A stretch of 64,000 bases of DNA from Blautia sp. XA-2221 (GCF_028767025.1 NZ_JAJQXX010000012.1:1-64000); one strand, 5' to 3'. Positions 44,267 to 55,538 are shown, numbered from the stretch's first letter. The notes: generated from the letters alone by a model not told the origin. Numbers and translations: made by a program.

Positions 44267-45598
44267 TTACTGTTCACTCCGTTCACCGCTCAAAATATGC
44301 CCGTCTGTAAATCCGGTAGTTTTCACTGTCAGAAGATCATTAACTTTAAGGCCTTCTGTTTTTTCCACAGCTACCTTCACATATTCCCGGCTGTGCCCCA
44401 GATAATATGCTTTCCCCTGGATTTCTACTTCCTCTTCCAGAAGAATCTCCAGATTTTTTCCTATCATAGACTCTTCGTATTCATGGGCGCGTTTCCTGTG
44501 AAGTTCCAGCATTTTTTCACTCCGCACGGATTTAACAGCCTCTGTAATCTGCCCGTCCATTGCTGCCGCTTTTGTCCCCTGACGTCTGGAATATTTAAAA
44601 ATATGTGTCTCATAAAAATGAATATTTTTTACAAATTCAAAAGATTCCTCAAAATCTTCTTCGCTCTCCATGGGAAATCCCACGATCACATCTGTTGTCA
44701 GGGCAGGAGCCGGATAATACTCACGGATCAGACTGCATTTCTGCGCATATTCCTCAGCGGTATATCTGCGGTTCATATTTTTCAGAGTTTTCTGGCAGCC
44801 GCTCTGCAGAGAAAGATGGAAGTGAGGGCATACCTTGGAAAGTCCTGAAATACCCTCCATAAATTCCCGGGTAATGATCCGGGGTTCCAGAGATCCCAGA
44901 CGGATTCTTTCAATACCTTCCACACTGTGCACAGCCTGAATCAATGAAAGAAGCGTCTGCTTTTCTTCCTCTTCTTTAAAATCAATACCGTAAGAACTCA
45001 GATGAATTCCTGTAAGGACCACTTCCTTATAGCCCTTTGCCGCAAGCGCCTTTACTTCTTCCAAAATTTCCTGTATCTTCCTGCTTCGCACTCTTCCTCT
45101 TGCATAGGGAATAATACAGTAGGTACAAAACTGGTTGCAGCCATCCTGGACTTTAATATAAGCCCTTACGTGCTCTGCCGTATGGTCAATGGAAAGCTCC
45201 TCATATTCTTTTGTTTTATTTATCTCAATCACGCAGGCTTTTTTTGCGTGTTCTTTTTCATATTCAGCAAGGGCCTCAACAATCCTGTTTTTCTGATTAT
45301 TTCCAAGAATCAGATCTACAGATGAGTCCTCCTTTAATTTTTCTGTATCCGTCTGGGCATAACAGCCGGTAGCAACAACAATGGCTTCCGGGTTCATTTT
45401 TTTTGCCTTATGGAGCATCTGTCGTGATTTCCGGTCCGCAATATTAGTTACCGTGCAGGTATTGATCAGATACACATCCGCCCCCTCCTGGAAAGGGACA
45501 ATTTCATACCCGGCCTGTTCCAGAAGCTGCTGCATTGCCTCTACCTCATAGGCATTTACCTTACATCCCAGATTATGAAGCGCAACTTTTTTACTCAT
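44267..45598 (-). CDS. mtaB: tRNA (N6-threonylcarbamoyladenosine(37)-C2)-methylthiotransferase MtaB
   Basis: A 443-residue radical-SAM methylthiotransferase that adds a methylthio group to t6A37. The N-terminal MTTase domain has three cluster cysteines (GCKVN, NTCTVTN, GCYAQ). The radical-SAM triad CNQFCTYC lies near residues 153-160, and a C-terminal TRAM-like domain follows. YARGRVRSR after the triad is the MtaB form (MiaB has SRG or similar). It is transcribed away from the HPr-like gene; a repeat-like element lies in the region between them. Confidence 0.93.
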   Translation of the reverse strand: MSKKVALHNLGCKVNAYEVEAMQQLLEQAGYEIVPFQEGADVYLINTCTVTNIADRKSRQMLHKAKKMNPEAIVVATGCYAQTDTEKLKEDSSVDLILGNNQKNRIVEALAEYEKEHAKKACVIEINKTKEYEELSIDHTAEHVRAYIKVQDGCNQFCTYCIIPYARGRVRSRKIQEILEEVKALAAKGYKEVVLTGIHLSSYGIDFKEEEEKQTLLSLIQAVHSVEGIERIRLGSLEPRIITREFMEGISGLSKVCPHFHLSLQSGCQKTLKNMNRRYTAEEYAQKCSLIREYYPAPALTTDVIVGFPMESEEDFEESFEFVKNIHFYETHIFKYSRRQGTKAAAMDGQITEAVKSVRSEKMLELHRKRAHEYEESMIGKNLEILLEEEVEIQGKAYYLGHSREYVKVAVEKTEGLKVNDLLTVKTTGFTDGHILSGERSEQ

Positions 45599-45633
45599 AT
45601 ATATTCATTCCTTTTCTGATATAAATTGATTCT

Positions 45634-45774
45634 GTTACTGTACACAGGTTATTTTCCCGTAAGGTGCTTTGGCATATATGCAAAAATCCCGGGATATACA
45701 TGGCAAAATGCCATCACCAAAGGTGCTTTGGAGTGCATTTTGACCAGGCTACTGTGAAGATTGCGAACAGTAAC
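45634..45774. repeat. Intergenic inverted-repeat element with internal palindromes and direct repeats (MITE/REP-like)
   Basis: GTTACTGT (45634-45641) and its complement ACAGTAAC (45767-45774) bound a 141-bp block. Inside are two copies of AAGGTGCTTTGG (45661-45672 and 45720-45731) and between them three palindromes: GCATATATGC (45672-45681), ATCCCGGGAT (45686-45695) and TGGCA-AAA-TGCCA (45701-45713). No coding content is seen. The density of symmetry suggests a small non-autonomous repeat or a structured RNA. Confidence 0.6.
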
Positions 45775-45814
45775 TCGGTTCCTGTTATTTCATGGAAATT
45801 TAATAGCTTTTCCC

Positions 45815-45843
45815 TTGACTTTTTATCAGGGGACGTATAAGAT
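45815..45843 (+). promoter_or_regulatory. Promoter of the HPr-like gene
   Basis: TTGACT (45815-45820) and TAAGAT (45838-45843) are separated by 17 bases, about 35 bases before the ribosome-binding site GGGAGG. The same -10 sequence is used by the amylosucrase-like gene. Confidence 0.7.
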
Positions 45844-45885
45844 AAAAGTTGTAAATACAATAATTTTTAGGGAGGTTATATCGTA

Positions 45886-46122
45886 ATGAAAACATTAAAA
45901 ATCTCACTGAACTCCATTGATAAAGTGAAAGCATTTGTAAATGAAATCAGTAAATTTGACTGTGATTTTGATCTTGTATCCGGAAGATATGTTATTGACG
46001 CAAAATCTATCATGGGAATCTTCAGCCTGGATCTTTCCAAGCCGATCAACCTGAATATCCATGCTGAAGGAGCAACTCTGGATGCTATCCTTGCAGTTGT
46101 TCAGGCATATGTGATCGAGTAA
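45886..46122 (+). CDS. HPr-family protein lacking the phosphorylatable histidine (Crh-like)
   Basis: A 78-residue HPr-fold protein. The regulatory region VIDAKSIMGIFSLDL is well kept, with Ser41 at the place of Ser46 of HPr. The usual GLHARPA segment with His15 is replaced by NSIDKVKAFV, and no histidine occurs before residue 58. It therefore cannot pass phosphate in the sugar PTS but could still be phosphorylated by HPr kinase on the serine, like Bacillus Crh, and act as a CcpA co-effector. ATG follows AGGGAGGTTATATCGTA. It is monocistronic with a strong promoter and a terminator. Confidence 0.82.
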   Translation: MKTLKISLNSIDKVKAFVNEISKFDCDFDLVSGRYVIDAKSIMGIFSLDLSKPINLNIHAEGATLDAILAVVQAYVIE

Positions 46123-46174
46123 TATCAGCAATCCTGTGTAATAGGCTAAATTTAGTCATCTATTATATTGTATG

Positions 46175-46226
46175 TATTCCGGCGGTACACTTTGGAAATT
46201 TTCCATATGTCCGCCGGATATTTTTT
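46175..46226 (+). terminator. Terminator after the HPr-like gene
   Basis: TCCGGCGG (46178-46185) pairs with CCGCCGGA (46211-46218) around a 25-base loop, followed by TA and a run of T residues. Confidence 0.88.
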
Positions 46227-46253
46227 GCCTGTTTCCTATTTCTGATAACTCTG

Positions 46254-47435
46254 TCAGTTGATCTCAATCACTTCTACTGTAGAAAGAGCCTCTTCCATCA
46301 GCTGGTCGATTTTTTCTTCCAGTTTTGTCTCAGATCTGTGGATCACGTTCAGATTCGGTTTCGTTACCGGATGTTTTGCCACAAAAATCGTGCAGCAGTC
46401 CTCAAAGGGCTGGATAGAAGTCTCAAAAGTATCAATCTTTCTGGAAATTTCCACAATCTCCTGCTTGTCAAAGCCGATTACCGGACGATAAACAGGAAGG
46501 GTACACACCTCATTGGTAGCCGCAAGGCTCTGTAAAGTCTGGCTTGCAACCTGTCCGATGCTCTCTCCTGTGATCAGTCCAAGGCAGCCGCATTTCTTTG
46601 CAAAATGCTCTGCAATACGCATCATATAACGGCGCATAATAATGGTCAGTTCTTCATGAGGACACTGGTCATAAATATAAAGCTGGATATCGGTAAAGTT
46701 TACCACATGAAGACGGATCGGGCCACTGTAGCGAGCCACAAGCTTTGCCAGATCTACAACCTTCTGTTTTGCTCGCTCACTGGTATAAGGCGGCGCATGG
46801 AAATAAACCGCGTCAATCTTCACACCTCTTTTGGCGATCATGTAGCCGGCAACCGGACTGTCAATTCCACCGGAAAGAAGCAGCATTGCCTTTCCGTTTG
46901 TTCCAACCGGCATTCCTCCCGGCCCCGGAATAGTCTCTGAATAAACGTAAATCTTTTCCCTGATCTCTACAGAAAGAGTAAGCTGAGGATTATGAACATC
47001 TACAGACGCTTCCGGAAAAGCATCCAGGATCAGACCGCCAAGGCTTGCACTGACTTCCATGGAATTAATAGGATAGGATTTTCTGGCTCTTCTTGTGTAA
47101 ACCTTGAAGGTTCCGGAAAATTCCGGGTATCTTGCCTTCATATAGCTTACAACATCTTTTCCCATCTGTTCAAAGCCCTGATCCTCATAGATCACAACCG
47201 GGCTGATTCCTACAATACCAAAAACTCTCTGCAGGGCTTCTACTGCCTCATCAAAATCATATTCCTCCGGGCAGAGTACATAAACGCGTCCCTGCTCCTT
47301 GATCACGCGGAAATCTCCTTCTACAGGTTCCAGAGCAAGGCGCATCTGTTTTACCAGCGCATCCTCAAAAAGATACCTGTTTTTGCCCTTAATAGCAATT
47401 TCCGCATACTTAATCAGAAATGCATGAAATATCAT
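46254..47435 (-). CDS. thiI: tRNA 4-thiouridine synthetase ThiI
   Basis: A 393-residue enzyme that activates U8 of tRNA with ATP for sulfur insertion. It has a ferredoxin-like/THUMP region (about 1-165) and the PP-loop AMLLLSGGIDSPVAGYM (about 183-199). The C-terminal rhodanese domain of E. coli ThiI is absent, as in other firmicutes. The dedicated desulfurase gene immediately upstream supplies sulfur instead, a known arrangement (thiI with nifZ in Bacillus). Confidence 0.94.
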   Translation of the reverse strand: MIFHAFLIKYAEIAIKGKNRYLFEDALVKQMRLALEPVEGDFRVIKEQGRVYVLCPEEYDFDEAVEALQRVFGIVGISPVVIYEDQGFEQMGKDVVSYMKARYPEFSGTFKVYTRRARKSYPINSMEVSASLGGLILDAFPEASVDVHNPQLTLSVEIREKIYVYSETIPGPGGMPVGTNGKAMLLLSGGIDSPVAGYMIAKRGVKIDAVYFHAPPYTSERAKQKVVDLAKLVARYSGPIRLHVVNFTDIQLYIYDQCPHEELTIIMRRYMMRIAEHFAKKCGCLGLITGESIGQVASQTLQSLAATNEVCTLPVYRPVIGFDKQEIVEISRKIDTFETSIQPFEDCCTIFVAKHPVTKPNLNVIHRSETKLEEKIDQLMEEALSTVEVIEIN

Positions 47436-47457
47436 AAATATTCTCCTTTTGTATCTT

Positions 47458-48612
47458 TTACCTTCTTGAATATCTTCTCAGCATGGGTACCAGTTCTCCC
47501 ATAACCTGAAGAAAATAATCTGCCTCTTCTATGGTGTTTTCCTCGCAAAAGCTTAAGCGCACAGTGCTTTCAATCTGATCTCTTGACATTCCCATTGCTG
47601 ACAGTGTGGCACTTGGCTTGCGTTTATGGCTGGAGCAGGCACTTCCTGCAGAAACGTAAATACCTCTTTCCTCCAGAGAATGAAGAAGCACTTCGCTTCG
47701 CACACCCATAACACTGATGCTTAAAATCTGAGGCGCACCTTCTCGCAGCTCCATTCCGTTAATACGGATATCCCCGATCTTTTCAAGTCCCTGCACAATG
47801 TGTTCCTTGAGCCGATACATGTTTTCCACATTTTCTTCCAGGTTTTGATAAATTTCCACGGCAGCAGTACCAAGTCCTGCAATTCCCGGCACATTGTCTG
47901 TTCCGGAACGCATCCCTCCCTGCTGTCCGCCTCCCAGGATCTGAGGCTGGATCTTTGCTTTTTCATTAATGTAAAGAAATCCCACGCCCTTTGGTCCGTG
48001 AATCTTATGACCACTGACAGAAAGAAGATCGATCCCCATTTTTTTCGGGTGGATCCTGTATTTTCCAAAAGCCTGTATGGCATCCACATGAAACAGAGCC
48101 TTCGGGCTTTTTTCGTGGACAAGGGCTGCAATCTCCTCCACCGGCATCACTGCGCCCACTTCATTGTTTACATACATCACAGATACCAGAATCGTATCTT
48201 CCCTGAGTACCGCTTTCAGAGCATCTACTTTTACCACGCCCCGGCTGTCCACCGGAAGGTATGTTACCTCAAAGCCCTGCTCCTGAAGAAACAGTGCAGG
48301 CTGACTTACTGCCGGATGCTCCACTGAGGTGGTGATAATATGATTTCCGCTTCGTTTATTTGCCATAGCCGCCCCGATCAGAGCCAGATTATCCGACTCT
48401 GTTCCACCTGAAGTAAACAGGATTTCCTTTTCCTGGACCTTCAGAAGCCGGGCAAGACTTTCTGCGGAATTCTTAATATATTTTTCTGCTTCCACACCCT
48501 TCAGATGCATGGCGGATGGATTTCCAAAATCCTCTGTCATTGCTTTTACCACAATATCTTTTACCGAATCATAACATCTGGTAGTTGCAGAATTATCAAA
48601 ATAAACTTCCAT
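47458..48612 (-). CDS. Cysteine desulfurase paired with ThiI (NifZ/IscS-like)
   Basis: A 384-residue class V PLP enzyme. The N-terminus is VYFDNSATT, the PLP lysine lies in SVSGHKIHGPKGVGF, and the catalytic cysteine lies in SAGSACSSHKRKPS. The SxxHKRKPS tail of the loop resembles the thiI-linked desulfurases (Bacillus NifZ) rather than NifS of the iron-sulfur operon. It is followed by thiI after 22 bases, so its persulfide most likely goes to 4-thiouridine synthesis. It is one of three desulfurase-like genes in this window. Confidence 0.92.
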   Translation of the reverse strand: MEVYFDNSATTRCYDSVKDIVVKAMTEDFGNPSAMHLKGVEAEKYIKNSAESLARLLKVQEKEILFTSGGTESDNLALIGAAMANKRSGNHIITTSVEHPAVSQPALFLQEQGFEVTYLPVDSRGVVKVDALKAVLREDTILVSVMYVNNEVGAVMPVEEIAALVHEKSPKALFHVDAIQAFGKYRIHPKKMGIDLLSVSGHKIHGPKGVGFLYINEKAKIQPQILGGGQQGGMRSGTDNVPGIAGLGTAAVEIYQNLEENVENMYRLKEHIVQGLEKIGDIRINGMELREGAPQILSISVMGVRSEVLLHSLEERGIYVSAGSACSSHKRKPSATLSAMGMSRDQIESTVRLSFCEENTIEEADYFLQVMGELVPMLRRYSRR

Positions 48613-48663
48613 GATAAACTCCCTTTATTTTACTGCTGTTTCCTCCCGGACGCTGTATTCTGT

Positions 48664-49407
48664 TTACTGTTCCAGCTGAAACATCAGAACAGACAGGATC
48701 GCAAGTCCGGCTGTCTCTGTTCTCAAAATCCTTTTTCCCAGAGTAATGGGGGAAACACCTGCGCCAATGGCAGCTTCAATTTCTTTTTCCTCAAATCCGC
48801 CCTCCGGACCGATAAAAATACCAATGGATTGTCCGGGACGGATTTCACCCAGAAGAGCTTTTGTCTCAGTCATTCCCTTCGCAAGCTCATAGGGGATCAG
48901 CCGGATATCCAGCTCCTTTGCATAGGCAAGAGCATCTGAAAAAGTCATTACCGGATGAACTGAAGGAATCAGCATACGCTTGGACTGCTTTGCCGCACTC
49001 TCTGCAATCTGCTGCCACCGTTCCACCTTTTTTGCAGCCTTTTTTCCGTCAAGGCGAACAACGCTGCGTTTGGTTTCCACCGGAATCACCTGACAGGCTC
49101 CCAGTTCCACAGCTTTCTGGATGATCAGCTCCATTTTATCTGCCTTTGGAAGTCCCTGAAACAGATAAATTTTACTGGAAAGCTCATAATCCGGTTCCTG
49201 AGAATAAAGAATGTGAAGGCAGACCTCATCTGTATCAATGGCTTCAATGGTACAGTGGTATTCTTTTTTGTCTCCGTCACTAATCCAGAGCTCTTCCCCG
49301 GTCTTCATCCGCAGCACGTTTACAATGTGCTTCACATCACTTCCTGTAATATGGATCTGATGCATTCTTTCATCAATCTGGGACGGCTCCACAAAAAATC
49401 TCTGCAT
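48664..49407 (-). CDS. rsmE: 16S rRNA (uracil(1498)-N3)-methyltransferase RsmE
   Basis: A 247-residue SPOUT methyltransferase that methylates U1498 of 16S rRNA. It has an N-terminal PUA-like domain (MQRFFVEPSQI...HIVNVLRMK) and the knotted SAM-binding domain with IGIFIGPEGGFEEKEIEAA (about 190-208) and LGKRILRTETAGLAILSVLMF. It follows prmA by three bases, a gene pair conserved in many firmicutes. Confidence 0.95.
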   Translation of the reverse strand: MQRFFVEPSQIDERMHQIHITGSDVKHIVNVLRMKTGEELWISDGDKKEYHCTIEAIDTDEVCLHILYSQEPDYELSSKIYLFQGLPKADKMELIIQKAVELGACQVIPVETKRSVVRLDGKKAAKKVERWQQIAESAAKQSKRMLIPSVHPVMTFSDALAYAKELDIRLIPYELAKGMTETKALLGEIRPGQSIGIFIGPEGGFEEKEIEAAIGAGVSPITLGKRILRTETAGLAILSVLMFQLEQ

Positions 49408-49410
49408 GGA

Positions 49411-50397
49411 TCAGTCCTTTCTGGCTGTCACAGACACCCACTCGCCCTGCTTTGTAACCTCCACAAGAGTCAGTCCTGCTTTTTTCACAGCTTCTGTCAC
49501 AACCGTTTCCTTCACATCCAGAATACCGGAGGTGATGTAGTAAGCGCCTTTTTTCATCTGATGAACGATCACAGGAGTAAGAGGCACAAGAACGTCTGCA
49601 AGAATATTTGCAGCTACAATATCATATTTCTCATAGCCCACCTGATCCTGAACCTCTTCATCATCAATGATATTTCCGATCATCATATCAAAGGATTCAT
49701 CCGGGATCTGATTTGCTTCTTTGTTTTCCTGAACTGCGGGAACTGCGCAGAGATCAAGATCTGTTCCCACCACATGACCTGCGCCAAGTTTCAGAGCTGT
49801 AATTCCAAGAATACCGCTTCCTGTTCCCACATCAAGAAGTTCACATCCCTCTTTCACGTACTTTTTCAGCTGGCGGATCACAAGCTGAGTAGTTTCATGC
49901 ATACCGGTTCCAAAGGCTGTTCCCGGGTCAATATGAAGGATCATCTTGTCCTGATCCTCTGCTTTTACTTCCTCCCAGGAGGGAACGATCAGAATATCAT
50001 CTACATAAAACTGTTTGAAATACTGTTTCCAGTTATTGATCCAGTCAATATCCTCTGTTTCATCTACCTCAATGCTGCCCTCTCCGATATCCAGAAAAGA
50101 TCTTAAAGCTTCCAGTTCTTCTTTTACTTCTTTCAGAATGGATTCTACATCGGTTTCCTGACCGTTTTTCAGAAGCTTTCCGTCCTCGGTTTCCTCCACA
50201 AAAAAGCTCAGATATGCGGTTCCATCATCCTCCTGCATCTGAGGAAGGATATCCACAAACATCTGCTCCTTTTCCAGTGCAGTAAGAGGCACATTATCCT
50301 CAATCTGCGCTCCTTCCAGACCAATATCATATAAAGTACTGATAATGATATCCTCTGCTTCAGTTCTGGTTTTTATTTTAAACTTTTTCCACTTCAT
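49411..50397 (-). CDS. prmA: Ribosomal protein L11 methyltransferase PrmA
   Basis: A 328-residue enzyme that trimethylates ribosomal protein L11. It has an N-terminal substrate-binding domain (MKWKKFKIKTRTEAEDIIISTLYDIGLEGAQIED) and a SAM domain with LLDVGTGSGILGITALKLGA (about 189-208) and NILADVLVPL. The region about 30-95 is acidic and slightly expanded. It lies directly upstream of rsmE and is separated from dnaJ by a terminator. Confidence 0.95.
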   Translation of the reverse strand: MKWKKFKIKTRTEAEDIIISTLYDIGLEGAQIEDNVPLTALEKEQMFVDILPQMQEDDGTAYLSFFVEETEDGKLLKNGQETDVESILKEVKEELEALRSFLDIGEGSIEVDETEDIDWINNWKQYFKQFYVDDILIVPSWEEVKAEDQDKMILHIDPGTAFGTGMHETTQLVIRQLKKYVKEGCELLDVGTGSGILGITALKLGAGHVVGTDLDLCAVPAVQENKEANQIPDESFDMMIGNIIDDEEVQDQVGYEKYDIVAANILADVLVPLTPVIVHQMKKGAYYITSGILDVKETVVTEAVKKAGLTLVEVTKQGEWVSVTARKD

Positions 50398-50506
50398 AAC
50401 AAATCTCCTGTTTTATCATAAAATATATGTTTCTATGATCTGCCAGTCTTCCGGCTGATACTTTGTTATACTTATACTACCTCGCACTTTATCATACACG
50501 AAAGAA

Positions 50507-50540
50507 CAAAAAAAGAAAAGAGGTTTCCCTCTTTTCTTTA
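50507..50540 (-). terminator. Terminator after dnaJ
   Basis: AGAAAAGAGG and CCTCTTTTCT form a 10-bp stem with a short loop. On the minus strand it continues into TTTTTTTG. It ends the hrcA-grpE-dnaK-dnaJ operon 40 bases beyond the dnaJ stop. Confidence 0.88.
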
Positions 50541-50581
50541 AAAGATTTATCAATCTACTGTGCGCTTCCTTCACAGCAAGC

Positions 50582-51763
50582 TTAATCCTCAAAAGTCTCT
50601 TTCAGCTTATCCATAAAGCTTTTTTTCTTTTTTTCATGCTTCTCTGTACCATCGCTGTTTGTTTCTGCCGGTCTGTTTCCACAGGCCTCATCAAACTTGC
50701 GGAGAGCTTCCTTCGCCTCTTCATTAAGATTTGTCGGAACCTGAACAACCAGAGTCACATAATGATCTCCACGGACATTCTTATTTCTCAGAGAAGGAAC
50801 ACCCTTGCCTTTCAGACGGATACGGGTATCAGTCTGAGTTCCCGGCTTCACATCATAGACAACATCTCCGTCTACTGTGTTGATATGAACTTCTCCGCCG
50901 AGAGCTGCCTGTGCATAGGTAATAGGCGCAGAGGAGAAGATATTCATATCCTGTCTCTGGAAAATAGGATGGCGGGCAATATTTACTTCCACAAGAAGGT
51001 CGCCTCTTGGGCCGCCGTTTGTACCCGGTTCTCCTTTTTCACGGATACGAATACTCTGTCCATTATCAATACCGGCAGGAATGGATACCTGGATCTTCTT
51101 TCTGGAAGATGTATATCCGGTTCCACGGCAGGAAGTACATTTCTCTTTGATCACTTTTCCTGTACCGCCACATTCCGGACAGGTCTGGACATTACGCACC
51201 ATGCCGAACATAGACTGCTGAGTATATACAATCTGTCCCTCTCCGTTACATTTCGGACAGGTTACAGGCTGAGTTCCGGGTTTTGCACCTGTTCCGTGAC
51301 AGTCAGCACATTCATCCTTCAGAACGATTTCCAGTTCTTTTTCACAGCCAAACACTGCCTCCTCAAAAGTAATATTCACTCTTGCGCGAAGGTTTGCGCC
51401 TCTCATCGGCCCATTGTTTGCACGTCTTCTGCTTCCGCCGCCAAACAGATCACCGAAAATATCACCGAAAATATCGCCCATATCAGCGCCGTTAAAATCA
51501 AAGCCGCCGAATCCTCCGGCACCGCCGCCGCCATTTTCAAAAGCCGCATGACCGAACTGGTCGTACTGTTTTCTTTTATCCGGATCACTTAAAATACCGT
51601 ATGCTTCTGTAGCCTCTTTAAATTTTGCCTCTGCTTCTTTATCACCCGGATTTACATCCGGGTGATACTTTTTGGCTAACTTTCGATATGCTTTTTTCAG
51701 TTCCGCGTCACTGGCATTTTTTGCAACGCCCAGGACTTCATAGTAATCTCTTTTATCAGCCAT
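50582..51763 (-). CDS. dnaJ: Co-chaperone DnaJ
   Basis: A 393-residue type I J-protein. It has the J domain (HPD in [11 protein letters not shown], about 27-37), a Gly/Phe-rich linker, four zinc-binding CxxCxGxG repeats ([32 protein letters not shown]) and a C-terminal substrate domain. It stimulates the ATPase of DnaK. It is the last gene of the hrcA operon, 24 bases after dnaK, and is followed by a terminator. Confidence 0.97.
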   Translation of the reverse strand: MADKRDYYEVLGVAKNASDAELKKAYRKLAKKYHPDVNPGDKEAEAKFKEATEAYGILSDPDKRKQYDQFGHAAFENGGGGAGGFGGFDFNGADMGDIFGDIFGDLFGGGSRRRANNGPMRGANLRARVNITFEEAVFGCEKELEIVLKDECADCHGTGAKPGTQPVTCPKCNGEGQIVYTQQSMFGMVRNVQTCPECGGTGKVIKEKCTSCRGTGYTSSRKKIQVSIPAGIDNGQSIRIREKGEPGTNGGPRGDLLVEVNIARHPIFQRQDMNIFSSAPITYAQAALGGEVHINTVDGDVVYDVKPGTQTDTRIRLKGKGVPSLRNKNVRGDHYVTLVVQVPTNLNEEAKEALRKFDEACGNRPAETNSDGTEKHEKKKKSFMDKLKETFED

Positions 51764-51787
51764 CGTTTCTCTTTCCTGTGCTTTCTA

Positions 51788-53686
<1,899 letters not shown>

Positions 53687-53796
53687 TTATTTTCATGCGT
53701 TATCTATATATCCATTGTCGTCTGATGATGCCGATCCGGTGACCCTAACCGGTATCATACCAGAAAAGCAAGTGTCTGCTTTCTTTTTTAGCCTAA

Positions 53797-54426
53797 CTAA
53801 TTTGCGACTTTTACCATACTGTGGCGAACTACAAATCCTTTATAAGTGTAGCCTTTCTGAAGTTCTTCCACAACCATATTCTCTCCTGCTTCTTCGTCTT
53901 CCACATGCATTACTGCATTATGGAAATCAGGATCAAATTCTTTGCCGACAGCCTCGATCACTTCTACACCAAGTCCCTCAAGTGTTGTCATAAGCTGTTT
54001 GTAGATCATCTTCATACCGTCTGCAAAAGCATCTCCCTCAGGTGCCTGTGCAAGGCCTCTCTCAAAGTTATCCACTACCGGAAGCATATTTTCGATAATT
54101 TCTTTTGCACCGATCACATACATACCGGATTTTTCCTTTTCTGTACGTTTACGGAAATTATCAAACTCTGCCATGCTGCGTTTCAGCCGGTCAGTCAGCT
54201 CCTCGATCTGCTGATCTTTTTTATCCTTTTTCTTTTTTCCAAAGAAAGAAGTTTTTGTTTTTCCTTCTGTTTTTTCATCCGCGGAAGTTTCTTTTTCCTC
54301 TGCGGTATCTTCTCCGGCTGTGGCTTCCGGTGAATCTTCCTGAGCCTCTGTTACAGTCTCATTTTCAGAAATTTCTTTTTCTGTATCTTCCTGTACTTCA
54401 GCTGCGTTCTTCTTTTCTTCTGCCAC
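53797..54426 (-). CDS. grpE: Nucleotide exchange factor GrpE
   Basis: A 209-residue GrpE. The N-terminal about 65 residues are very acidic (Glu/Asp/Thr) and likely disordered. A long coiled coil (about 75-125) follows, and the C-terminal head contains the typical VDNFERGL and LGVEVIEAVGKEFDPDFHNAVMHVEDEEAGENMVVEELQKGY segments. It exchanges ADP on DnaK. The start is GTG at 54426 behind AAAGGTGG. It follows hrcA by 18 bases. Confidence 0.95.
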   Translation of the reverse strand: MAEEKKNAAEVQEDTEKEISENETVTEAQEDSPEATAGEDTAEEKETSADEKTEGKTKTSFFGKKKKDKKDQQIEELTDRLKRSMAEFDNFRKRTEKEKSGMYVIGAKEIIENMLPVVDNFERGLAQAPEGDAFADGMKMIYKQLMTTLEGLGVEVIEAVGKEFDPDFHNAVMHVEDEEAGENMVVEELQKGYTYKGFVVRHSMVKVAN

Positions 54427-54444
54427 GCGTTCTCTACCACCTTT

Positions 54445-55515
54445 CTATTCTTCCTGATGGCTGCCGCCATTTTCTTTTTTATTTTTTCCAAATACCTGAT
54501 CTAATTCAACTTTCAGGGTCTTCAGATTATTAACAACATTTTCATAATCCATTCGTTTCGGTCCTACAATACCGATGGTTCCATGCATTCCCTTGCCCAG
54601 CTCATAAGTAGCTGTTACAACGCTGCAGTCTTTCATGGTAGGAATCGGAAGTTCATCTCCGATATATACCTGAACTCCTGTATTATCTGCATCTGCCATG
54701 CTTTCTTTTACAAGATCTGCAAGCTGCTGTTTTTCTTCAAATGCGGAAATCAGTCCCGTTGCTTTTTCCTTATCTGACAATTCCGGATACTTGAAAAAGT
54801 TCGTAGCGCCTGACGTATAGATTTCCAGATCCTCTTCATCCACATGTATCGTAGCTGCAACTGCGTCCAGTACACTGGCAACCAGTCCGCTGTGAATCCC
54901 TGCCTGTTCCTTCAGTCTTGCAATCATTCCCAGATTAATATCCTGAATCGGAAGTCCGTTGAGATTTGTATTAAGAAGAAGATTCAGTTTCAGAATCGTC
55001 TCATCATCCATTTCCTCGTCAAGATCTATGATCTGGTTCCGGATGACGTTTCCCTCACAGACAACTACAGCTACAAGCTGACGTTCATTGACTCTGGAAA
55101 GCTGAATAAATTTCAGTTTATTTCCGCTGTACTGGGGAACTGAGATCATTGTTGCATAATTGGTATTGCAGGCGAGAACCCTGGCTACCTTTTTCAGCAC
55201 CTTTTCCATCTTATCTGTTTTTTCAATCATCAGATTTCGGATCTCTTCAATCTCATCTTCCTTTTCCTGCATCAGCTCATCTACATACAACCGATACCCT
55301 TTATCTGAAGGAATTCTTCCGGCAGAGGTATGAGGCTGCACAATATAGCCTAAATCTGTCAGGTCAGACATTTCATTACGGATTGTTGCTGAGCTGACAT
55401 TAAGATCTGTATACTTGGAAATTGTCCGGGATCCAACCGGCTCTCCTGTTTCCATATAAGTTTTGATGATCGCTTTCAGAATCTTTTTCTTACGATCAGT
55501 CAAAATATCTTCCAC
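54445..55515 (-). CDS. hrcA: Heat-inducible repressor HrcA
   Basis: A 356-residue repressor that binds CIRCE and needs GroEL for activity. It has the winged helix at the N-terminus (LTDRKKKILKAIIKTYMETGEPVGSRTISKY ... SSATIRNEMSDLTDLGYI), then a GAF-like domain and the C-terminal TVGIVGPKRMDY motif. The start is taken as GTG at 55515 behind AAAGGAG; a TTG a few codons later is an alternative. It is the first gene of the operon, and a perfect CIRCE lies 24 bases upstream of its start, so it represses itself, grpE, dnaK and dnaJ. Confidence 0.95.
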   Translation of the reverse strand: MEDILTDRKKKILKAIIKTYMETGEPVGSRTISKYTDLNVSSATIRNEMSDLTDLGYIVQPHTSAGRIPSDKGYRLYVDELMQEKEDEIEEIRNLMIEKTDKMEKVLKKVARVLACNTNYATMISVPQYSGNKLKFIQLSRVNERQLVAVVVCEGNVIRNQIIDLDEEMDDETILKLNLLLNTNLNGLPIQDINLGMIARLKEQAGIHSGLVASVLDAVAATIHVDEEDLEIYTSGATNFFKYPELSDKEKATGLISAFEEKQQLADLVKESMADADNTGVQVYIGDELPIPTMKDCSVVTATYELGKGMHGTIGIVGPKRMDYENVVNNLKTLKVELDQVFGKNKKENGGSHQEE

Positions 55516-55538
55516 GCCCTCAGCTCCTTTCCTTTTTA

